Of a DNA stretch of 64,000 nt, positions 56,568-64,000 are shown in pieces. The notes beneath the pieces were generated by a model, which was not told where the DNA came from, ran no database searches, and saw nothing but the letters and a program-made list of their open reading frames with translations. Each line of letters opens with the position of its first letter. The stretch's first letter is position 1. The translations under genes and the position numbers were made by a program. Origin of the DNA: Platerodrilus igneus (taxonomy: Eukaryota; Arthropoda; Insecta; Coleoptera; Lycidae); NCBI GenBank assembly GCA_036346225.1, contig JARFIW010001750.1:372001-436000 (forward strand), given 5' to 3'.

Positions 56568-58256
56568 CTACATTTTAATATTTTTTATGTACACATTTAT
56601 AATTTCATTTTTAGAGTCGTAAAAAAGATCTATAGAATCCCCCAACAAATTAATTAGTTCAGACATTCTGCGAAGTGGAGATTTAAACATTAAGTTTGTA
56701 TCAGGTATTTCAATTCTGAATGTCATGTGATTCCTTGAGGAATAGCAGGGAACCCTTAATTGCAACCTTGCTAGTAATTCTGAACTATCAATTTTATAAT
56801 GAAGAAGCTTATATAAAAATGTAATTGAATATAATTCACTTCTAAGCTTTAGAGAATGCATGCTGAATCTTGAGAGAAGATCATTATAAGGAATACCTCT
56901 TTCTGGATATGCACCGTCTAATTTAAAAGACAAAAATTTCCTCTGAACAGATTCAATTTGGGATATATGTATTTGGTAATAAGGAGCCCATACAATAGAT
57001 GCATATTCTAATTTCGATCTTACCAATGATTGATATAGCAATATAAGAGTATTAGGATTGCTAAAGTTTGCCGAGTGTCTTATAATAAATCCTAGTTTCT
57101 TCATACTGCTAGATACCGTTGTATTTATGTGTTCATTAAAAGTTAATTTATTATCATAGTAGATACCAAGGTCCTGCATAATGTCAACTCTATCTATTGT
57201 CTCCGTTTAATCGTACAATTAAACTTACAATTTTACATTTCTTAACATTCAAGTTCAGCATATTAGCTGCACACCATTCACTCATTTCCAATAGTGTGGA
57301 TTGTAAAGCCTGACAGTCACGCAAATCCTCAACAATAGAATAAATCTTAAGATCATCCGCAAAGCATAACGTTTTAGAAGACAGAGCATTCAACAAATCA
57401 TTGACATATACTAAAAACAAGAATGGCCCTGAAACAGATCCTTGCGGCACTCCTGATGAGGGAATACACGCAAATGATTCATAACCACCATAAGCTACTT
57501 TCAGCTGACGATTTGTTAGGTATGAAGAGAAGAGCATTATCAACTTTGGATGCAGACCTAAGTTGTGAAGTTTGATTAGCAGGATGTTGTGACTTACCTT
57601 GTCAAAGGCCTTTTCAAAGTCTGTATATATAAGGTCAACTTGCTGGTGATTGTCAATAGCCTGGATTAGAAAGTTATTAAATTTGTTATGGTTGATTTTT
57701 TCGGTAAGAACCCATGTTGATGTGGTGAGAAGTGCACTTGGTACAATAAGGCATTGTAGACTACAGTTTCAAATATTTTTGCAAAGTTAGAAATTATTGC
57801 AATTGGCCTATAGTTAGTGATATTTGAGGTTTCACCAGACTTGTGCACTGGGCAAATTTTAGTTAATTTCCATACAGTTGGAAATTTAGAAGTTAATAAA
57901 ATAAGATTAAATAACAATTTGAGGGGATATAAAAGAACAGAACTGCAGTCATGTACGAGAAAGCCTGGCATTTGATCTAATCCACATGTTGATTTGTTTT
58001 TTAATTTCTTTATGGCTATTTCAATTTCTTTTTCTGATATGGATAGTATGCTTACAGTGTTGAAACAATGAGGTACACTTTCAAAAATGAGAGAAGGAAG
58101 GTTAGGTAGTTCATAAGTTGACCTAAAATAAGTGACAAAGCCATTGACTATCTCTTGGCCATTACCAAATTCATCAGAATTGAAAGTCATAGAGCCTGGG
58201 ATCCGTGACTTCTGAGATTTGCAAACGAACAAAATTCCAAAATTCCTTGGGATCAT
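56568..58256 (-). pseudogene. LINE reverse transcriptase
   Basis: Open pieces give ISEKEIEIAIKKLKNKSTCG, TSKFPTVWKLTKICPVHKSG and NYRPIAIISNFAKIFETVVY, then HQHGFLPKKSTITNLITF. A frame change leads past AFDKVS-type sequence near 57600 to SYLTNRQLKVAYGGYESFAC, SSGVPQGSVSGPFLFLVYVN and LCFADDLKIYSIVE (Phe-Ala-Asp-Asp present). Another shift near 57185 gives the C-terminal part (DLGIYYDNKLTFNEHINTTV, YQSLVRSKLEYASIVWAPYY, ERGIPYNDLLSRFSMHSLKL). It resembles the element at 27.7-29.5 kb in order and motifs but is a different family. Confidence 0.85.
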
Positions 58257-58402
58257 GTCCTATATTTCTTTCCACTTTTGTAACAAAATTTGCATATGCT
58301 TTTTTATATCGTTGCGTAGAGAGGCCCGAAGTGTACAGAACTGTTGCCAGTAGTATGCGAAGGAAGATTTTTTGTATTTCTTCCAAAACTGTTGTTTGAG
58401 TT

Positions 58403-59065
58403 TTAGGTCTTGAATAATTTGTGGAGTAAACCAAGAGGAAAATTCATTTTACTATTAGAGAATGTAGGAACAAATTTCTGAAATAAAGTGTATATGATTT
58501 TGTAGAAGATTTCTACGGCTTCATCTACATTCTGACAATATTCAAGATTTGACCAATCCGTTGCTTGTAAGGCAGCATACAACCCAATAAGATTAGCCTT
58601 GAGAAAATTAAAGTTAGGCTGAGGCGTATAATTAAAGTTGTGTTGTTTATGACAAGATAATTTAATAGTCATTGCAAGTGCCGGATGATGATTGTCTTCA
58701 GCTAAAAAGGGAGAGCAATCATTCCAAACTTTTAAAGTTACATTAGAAAATACTAGATCTAGCATTCTGCCATTGAAATTTTTAATTATATTATATTGTG
58801 TTAAGTTAAGAAAGGACACATGATTAAATAATAGATCCTTCCTTCTACCAAAAGGCAAGTCTGCTACATCTGTGCTATAGGATGGTATGTTAAAGTCCCC
58901 TAATAATAGTAAGTTAGAATTAAACATACAAGGCATACTTTCTAGTAATTCTAAAAACAAAGCATACTTATCATAGTTTAATCTAGACGGTATATATAAG
59001 TTAATTACACTTACGCTAATATTATTCAACATTACTTTACATCCTACTACATCAATTTCAGGAAT
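58403..59065 (-). pseudogene. LINE endonuclease, 5'-truncated
   Basis: The element begins here with IPEIDVVGCKVMLNN. The reading frame to the right (59066-59146) is Bel-Pao LTR sequence, not LINE. Motifs: ISVSVINLYIPSRLNYDKYA, NLLLLGDFNIPSYSTDVADL (Asp/Asn active site), NGRMLDLVFSNVTLK and LAEDNHHPALAMTIKL (the terminal Asp-His pair, here Asp-Asn-His-His). The N-terminal catalytic Glu segment is missing. Confidence 0.8.
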
Positions 59066-59340
59066 TGTGTTGCGGAGGTAGGCGATTCTCACAGAGAGCG
59101 AGTGTTTACTAGCGAGCAATTTACAATTGATTATCCAATTCTCCACTACGACTGGACGCTTTATCTTTCAGAGCGTTATCAATTTCAAACCGGCCATATT
59201 AGGAAATTGTAGTACGAATTTATGCGCGCGACAATTGCCTATATGTAAATTTGCCAAACCAGTTATTAAAGTCAATATCTAGCTTTGTAAATCTCATAAT
59301 TAATATTCAATAATTGCAGCATATTTCTTAATTTATAACT

Positions 59341-60422
59341 ATGAATGACTTTACTAATGTGGAGTTAATGGATATCGTTTTAACGTATGGTGAAGCCGGA
59401 CAAAATGCTGCAGCCGCATGCGAGCTGTACAGAGTATGCTATACCCAACGACGGCTTTCAAATATTCAAGTATTTATAAACACAGTGCAACATGGTAGAG
59501 AAACGGTAATGTGCGTCCACGTTGTGGATGTGGAAGCGGTAGAGTTCGACCCCATTATGCTGAATACGTCGAAGACGAAGTACTAAATTTGGTTGTGAAC
59601 CAACGCAATCTTAGTACACGTCAGATTGCTGCGTTGACTGATATTTTTCAACCAACAGTGTGGAGAATATTGAACGAGAAAAGACTGCATCCGTTTCATT
59701 ATCACCGTGTGCAGTGCTTACAACATGGGGACCATCCGCGAAGAGTTCAGTTTTGTGAATGGTTGATGAATCAAAACGACATTAACCCTAATTTTGCACA
59801 TAACATTTTATGTACGCACGAATCATCTTTTACAAGAAATGCTGTATTTAATAGACATAACACCCATTATTGGTCTATTGAAAATTCACATGTAACAAAG
59901 TAGGCTCATTTCCTACTTCAATTTTCTGTTATTGTTTAGGTTGGAATGATAGGTAATAGATTGTTAAGGCCAGTTTATTTACAACATCGTTTGGATGGTG
60001 CAGGCTATTTAAACTTTTTACAAAATGATTTGGAAGATTTGCTGGATGACTCCTCTTCAGGTTTGTCGCCACATGTGGATTTTAATTGACGGCGCTCCTC
60101 CCCATTAAGCTGTATGCCTACGGCAGCATTTATCAAGAGTTTGATCAACAATGGATAGGTAGAGGAGGACCAGCGCATTGGCCAGCATGCTCGCCCGATC
60201 TCAATCCAATGAACTTCTTTCTGTGGGGTGTTTTAAAAGATAGGTGTATGCCGTTAATGTGAACATTGATACTGTGAAGTAGTTACGCCGACGCATTAGT
60301 GATTCAGTGGAAGAAATACGAAACTATGAAGCAAATGTCTATCAAAGTATTTTGCAAAACTGGCTCAGAAGAGCACGTTTGTGCATTCAACAAAATGGAG
60401 GGCATTTTGAACACCTTCTATA
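59341..60422 (+). pseudogene. Mariner-like transposase, decayed
   Basis: Cut-and-paste transposase with a helix-turn-helix start: MNDFTNVELMDIVLTYGEAG, NAAAACELYRVCYTQRRLSN. The second HTH follows in another frame (NQRNLSTRQIAALTDIFQPT, VWRILNEKRLHPFHYHRVQC), then PRRVQFCEWLMNQN and ILCTHESSFTRNAVFNRHNT. The motif normally reads Thr-Asp-Glu-Ser, so the first catalytic Asp is His. After a break at 59903 come GNRLLRPVYLQHRLDGAGYL and, in a third frame, ASMLARSQSNELL, from the Asp-34-Asp/Glu region. The C-terminus near 60300-60422 reads SVEEIRNYEANVYQSILQNW. At least four frameshifts. Confidence 0.85.
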
Positions 60423-60580
60423 AGCAGTATAACTTGGCGAGTTGCTACCCTAATTTGAAAGTACAGTAAATACATTGCTGTAAACATTAGTTTTGTTTTT
60501 TTAAAAAAGTCCTTTTACTTGAAACTATCCCCAAGCTCAAGCATCAGTTATCATATTTCTACAAAGTTAAGAACACTGCG

Positions 60581-60818
60581 TGAATCACAACTTCATACGG
60601 TACATTGAACTTCCGATAGAAACTGTGGTGGGTCGCCTTTTTAATGTGGTATGTCGCCTCTCAACTATACATTTATATGTACACTCTTTCTTAAAAACAT
60701 CAGTTCAAATTTTGGGTTTTTAAGTTTTTAACAAAAAATTTTTTGCGTAAATATGAATCTATGTCCCTTTCTTAAGCATCAGTTAAAATATTTCTATGAA
60801 GTTATGAATCACCCTGTA
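60581..60818 (-). repeat. Right terminal inverted repeat of the mariner-like element
   Basis: Complement of 49589-49804. Immediately inside it (60537-60580) lies a diverged partial copy of the outer end (AAGCATCAGTTATCATATTT), indicating a tandem duplication of the terminus. Confidence 0.85.
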
Positions 60819-60844
60819 TATTCACTATATTCATAGTTAGTTGT

Positions 60845-61560
60845 GATTTTAGGATTTATTTCTGCAATAGTCAGTGAATTCTAGCAAAGAATAGAAGCTA
60901 TTGCTTGTAGGCAGTTTATGTAACTGACATTTGAACACTGGTTTGCTAGAAGCGTTCTTCGTGTGACCAGGAAGCATGTTAAAAAATAACATCCAGCATA
61001 AACAGATGAGTTTTCATAAAATTTATGTTTGTGTTTATTCATTAGAAGATATTTCTTTATTTTGTGTGTCATAGTCATGCAAATCACTGTGTAGGGTATA
61101 TTTACGTTTATTTACAAATACGTGGGTGGGAATTTTATGTAAGTATATGATCCTTACTGTCAAAATGACAAACTTTTGAAAGATTTCTCTACATAATAAA
61201 TATTCTATCCACGCTAGGAGATTCGTCCCAAACACGTATACAATACGAGATGGTCAAATATCTTCTAGCGTAGGTAGGAAACATTCAATAAAGCTGGTAT
61301 GTTGAGAGTGGTCTTTAGACTTGCTATTATGTAAAAAGTTTTACCGAATTTATTGCACACTTCTCCCAAGATAAAGTTTTATCAAGTGTGACATCCAAAA
61401 ATTGTGCTGCATTTGTGTTGTTCAATCTCTGACTTTTGAAATTAAAATTGAAATCCAACTTATGTTGACCAATGGAGATGTGTATTAGACTAGTTTTTAT
61501 GTGATTCATAAGAGAAGTGATTGGTTTTGTTAACAATGTGTTAATGTGCTCCTCAAAGTA
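60845..61560 (-). pseudogene. CR1-like LINE reverse transcriptase C-terminal fragment
   Basis: Minus strand. From 61560: NTNAAQFLDVTLDKTLSWEK, the strand after the palm domain (usual form FLGV.LDE.L.W). From about 61200: REIFQKFVILTVRIIY, FVNKRKYTLHSDLHDYDTQN, which is the CR1/Jockey C-terminal HDYDTRNK-type motif. It continues in another frame toward the tail at about 60850. Short, with several breaks; it is unrelated in orientation to the element starting at 61.9 kb. Confidence 0.65.
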
Positions 61561-61895
61561 TATTAAAATTAACTGATAAAAAGTGCTACTTATATATCAA
61601 ATTTGGTATCATCTTAGAGCTAACTAGACAGGCTTTCAAACTACTAAACTTTTTTTTATAAAAAGTGCATCACAACTATGATATCAACAGATAACTAACA
61701 TTTTAAATTGGTAGTATACAAACTTTTGGTTATTATCAACAGTTATCTTCACAATAACTAGCTCTTATCTCTGCAATTACAATTGCCACATTGTTTTGTT
61801 ATTGTACAGGACTGAACCCAACAAATTGAAAGAAAGTTATTTTGAAAAATATGCAAACATATTTTTGGTAAAAGTATTAATAATAAGGGTATAAT

Positions 61896-63001
61896 ATGCA
61901 TGTTTGTTGGGAATGTAATCTAAATATAGAAGATGACAAATGTTGTGAGTGTGATGGGTGTACAAAAATAGTACATTTTGACTGTACAGACTTATCAAGT
62001 TCTGAAATAAGATGTATGCAGTTAAAAAGGAAGAGTTTTAAAATTTTATTGTTTAAAGTGTGAAAAGCAAGTGACTGAGACGAAATATGTACTTGGGAAG
62101 TTATGCAAAATTACAATCCCTGGAAAGAACTCATGAGGAACTTTTAAAAAAGTTTGATGAATAGAGTAAAGACTTGGTAGAAATAAAAAATAAATTATTC
62201 GAACAAAAGTGTCCAGAGGCAGAACTCAATGTTAATAAATTGTACAGTGCAGTCACTAAACGGAATACATATATCTCAACCTCCTATAGTAATAATAGAT
62301 AAAATTGGTGGAAAAACAGACTCTAAGGAAATCCTTAAAAAATTGAAAGATAATATTGACCCTGTTAGTTTAGAAATTGGAGTAAGTGTAAGGAAAACTA
62401 CAAAAAATGGTGGTATTGTTATTGAATGTGAAAATAATAGAGCAATAGAGGTGATGAAGACAACTATATCACAAAAAATGGGAGAAGAATTACAGTAAAG
62501 ATTCCATTAAAAAGACTTCCAATGATAAAAATTATACGAGTAGATGAAAGTGACAAAGAAGGCATTTACAAAAAAATAATAAATCAAAATAAGTTAGATG
62601 AGCATAAACAAAATTTTCAAATGAATATTAAGTATGAAACCAAAATTGTTAAAGGGTTATTTAACATTATTGTAGAAGTGGATACAGATACATTTAAATA
62701 CATTATGAGAGAAGAACTATTGAGAATTGGATTAGAGCATGTGGCAATAAAAAGATGTTATAAGTGTTGTAAGTTTGGGCATATTGCCAAAGAATGCAAA
62801 GGGAGTGTAGTGTGCCCACGGTGTGCACAATCTCATAATGAAGCAGATTGTCAAGAAAGTCAATTTAAGTGTATTAACTGTGTGGAAGCAAAAAGTCGTT
62901 TAAATATAGAATTAGATGAGCAGCATACAGTATGGGACTATAATTGTACATGTTTTAAAAGGATTATTGAATTACAAAAACGTAAAATAAACTACTTATA
63001 G
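61896..63001 (+). pseudogene. LINE ORF1 with PHD-like finger and zinc knuckles
   Basis: The frame starts at ATG 61896: MHVCWECNLNIEDDKCCECD, then CTKIVHFDCTDLSS, a CX2C...CX2C...HX2C pattern like a PHD finger, completed by CLKC after a one-base slip near 62040. A coiled region follows. After a break at 62229 comes an esterase-free RNA-binding part (PPIVIIDKIGGKTDSKEILK). After a stop near 62496 the last frame (62522-63001) ends in knuckles CYKCCKFGHIAKEC, CPRCAQSHNEADC and CINC. Such ORF1 proteins package LINE RNA. Confidence 0.75.
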
Positions 63002-63039
63002 CAATTACCTTCTAGATGTTTAAATATAACAGCAGACTA

Positions 63040-64000
63040 TAAGTCAATAATTTTATGCTTAAATACACAAGGCTTAATTACACATTTTGACGAGATACAA
63101 CAGCTAGTCAATCGAGAAAAACCAATATTGGTATGTTTAACAGAAACACATCTGACAAATTGTATTGAAAGTAATGAAATAGGCATTAAAGGATACAGTT
63201 TAGGTAGGGTTGATTCTAGTTCACGACACACTGGAGGTGTCATAATTTACTATCAGTCATTTCTATAGTTTGAAATATTAAAAGAGTATAGCCTCCATTT
63301 AGAATATTGGGGTATTGTTGGTAATATTAAGTTGAATAGTAGAAGTATAAATATAGCTGTGTTTTACCGTTCACCAAGTGGAAGTTGTGCAAATTTTCTA
63401 AACCTGTTGGAAAATTTGTTAGAAGAACTAGTAGAATCACGTGGTAGTGAAGATATCATTCTGATTGGGGATTATAATATTGATTGGAATAAAATAAATG
63501 ATTTCTATACAATTAAGTTAAAAAATATTGTAAAGGACTGTGGATTTGTACAACTAATTTCTGAGAGTACAAGAATTACTAAGGAATCTGAAACATTAAT
63601 AGATTTAGTGATAACTAATAATAATGGATTAAAAAGTACAGTATGGCACACTCCAAAAGTTACAGATCATAGTATTGTTGTTGCAGACATTAGTCACATC
63701 ACACAAAAACTCCAAGTTGATGCAGAAAGCAAAATAAAGAAAATTCTTAACTATGAGGCCATAAAGAACAAGTTAATATTGGCAGATTGGAAGTATGAAA
63801 TAACCAACATCGATAAACTTTATAAAACGTTTTACACAAACATTAAAAATGCAATTGACCATAATTCATATGACAAGGAGGTGTCACAAAATAGTTCAAA
63901 ATTATGGTTTAATGGAGAAATACAAAGAGTAATTAATATACGAAATAAATTTTATAAAAAATTTACATTCACAAGAAGTATGGAAGATTGGAAAGCATAC
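63040..64000 (+). pseudogene. LINE ORF2, endonuclease domain (truncated by window end)
   Basis: Reads SIILCLNTQGLITHFDEIQQ, ILVCLTETHLTNCIESNEIG (catalytic Glu), GYSLGRVDSSSRHTGGVIIY, a TAG stop near 63267, then INIAVFYRSPSGSCANFLNL, DIILIGDYNIDWNKINDFYT (Asp/Asn), STRITKESETLIDLVITNNN and PKVTDHSIVVADI (Asp-His). The reverse transcriptase lies beyond the window. Only one stop is seen in 320 codons. Confidence 0.8.

Larger units (their letters stand above)
56365..59065 (-). mobile_element. Jockey/CR1-group LINE inserted in the Bel-Pao 5' LTR
   Basis: Minus-strand LINE, 5'-truncated in the endonuclease (about 59065) and ending in TTAC repeats (plus strand TAAGTAAGTAAGTAA at 56365). TTG flanks both junctions, the minimum target duplication I can see. 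It is the youngest layer of the nest: it interrupts an LTR that interrupts the mariner-like element. Confidence 0.85.
50191..59261 (-). mobile_element. Bel-Pao LTR retrotransposon with both LTRs
   Basis: Direct repeats beginning TGGTGTGGCAAAAGGGG and ending TTTGCCAAAC(T/C)A bound a minus-strand gag-pol region. GTTAT flanks the whole unit (50186-50190 and 59262-59266), a 5-bp duplication as expected for Bel-Pao. From the 5' LTR: gag, zinc fingers, protease, reverse transcriptase, RNase H, integrase and a C-terminal domain (DUF5641-like) in Bel-Pao order. No env is seen. The 5' LTR is interrupted by a LINE. Frameshifts divide pol into at least eight open pieces. Confidence 0.88.
56169..59261 (-). 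repeat. Bel-Pao 5' LTR, interrupted by a LINE
   Basis: The left piece 56169-56364 and right piece 59066-59261 together reproduce the 3' LTR at 50191-50562. The break falls within GGCACTTGCGTTGCGG, where one side ends CACTTG and the other begins TTGTGTTGCGG. The right piece has a small insertion (GTGTTTACTAGCGAGC) absent from the 3' LTR. Confidence 0.88.
49589..60818 (+). mobile_element. Mariner-like element, about 2.1 kb, expanded by a nested Bel-Pao
   Basis: Long inverted ends (left 49589-49804, right 60581-60818) start CAGGGTGATTCA on both sides and are flanked by TA dinucleotides (49587-49588 and 60819-60820), as for mariner/Tc1. Excluding the retrotransposon at 50191-59261 and one GTTAT, the element is about 2.15 kb and carries a plus-strand transposase at 59341-60422. 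Each inverted end itself starts and finishes with inverted copies of TGATTCACAACTTCAT. Confidence 0.8.
61890..64000 (+). mobile_element. CR1/Jockey-group LINE, 5' part, running off the window
   Basis: ORF1 (PHD-like finger plus CCHC knuckles) is followed about 40 bp later by an endonuclease-bearing ORF2 that continues past position 64000. ORF1 has a frame slip and a stop, and ORF2 one stop in the visible part, so this copy is mildly decayed. Confidence 0.75.

Noticed and set aside
59066..59146. N-terminal 27 codons of the LINE endonuclease frame
   Set aside because: They are Bel-Pao LTR sequence, also present in the 3' LTR, fused in frame by the insertion.
1..64000. tRNA, rRNA, riboswitch or CRISPR features
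   Set aside because: None seen by eye. The tandem repeats present are microsatellites, minisatellites or transposon arms, and the CCA-type motif at 56140-56158 is read as a primer-binding site.

Overview
This is a 64-kb piece of an AT-rich animal genome, almost certainly an insect. Evidence for that is RTE, CR1/Jockey and LOA-like non-LTR elements, a Copia, a Bel-Pao, a mariner-like element, a P-element-like THAP transposase and a piggyBac-like TTAA element, together with one intact Neuralized-like host gene. There is no operon organisation, and most open frames are broken transposon remnants. The order of insect cannot be fixed from sequence alone.

Layout. 0.7-5.0 kb: a LOA/I-like non-LTR element whose ORF1 is split by about 1.8 kb of AT-rich DNA. 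5.5-7.1 kb: a 5'-truncated RTE copy (family A, minus). 8.2-9.5 kb: the RNase H/3' end of a LOA-like element (minus). 9.8-15.3 kb: mostly AT-rich DNA with two microsatellites and a few candidate splice-bounded exons on the minus strand. 15.3-16.7 kb: RTE family B endonuclease fragment (minus). 16.8-25.2 kb: a decayed Copia that carries a CR1/Jockey-like LINE in gag and a 388-bp solo LTR in its reverse transcriptase. 25.2-32.2 kb: a second RTE-B copy, split by a 3.8-kb insertion that itself contains a Jockey-like LINE, and ending in a reiterated 3' tail. 32.8-36.5 kb: a P-element-like THAP transposase gene with recognisable introns. 38.4-43.1 kb: RTE remnants including a nearly full-length family A copy. 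43.7-46.2 kb: a 1-kb foldback element and a 1.2-kb TTAA-flanked element. 47.6-48.4 kb: the one intact cellular gene, a NEURL2-type NHR/SOCS-box protein. 49.6-60.8 kb: a mariner-like element with 0.2-kb inverted repeats, invaded by a Bel-Pao retrotransposon (both LTRs, 5-bp duplication), whose 5' LTR was invaded by a LINE. 60.8-64 kb: CR1-like fragments and the start of another LINE with a PHD-plus-CCHC ORF1 that runs off the window.

How it fits together. Apart from the NEURL2-like gene, the content is a stratified transposon graveyard. Target-site duplications and coding continuity allow a relative order of insertion at several loci. The most informative observations are the nested insertions, the foldback and TTAA elements, and the reiterated or chimeric 3' ends of both RTE families. 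I see no tRNA, rRNA or CRISPR, and nothing I would call a wholly new biological system.
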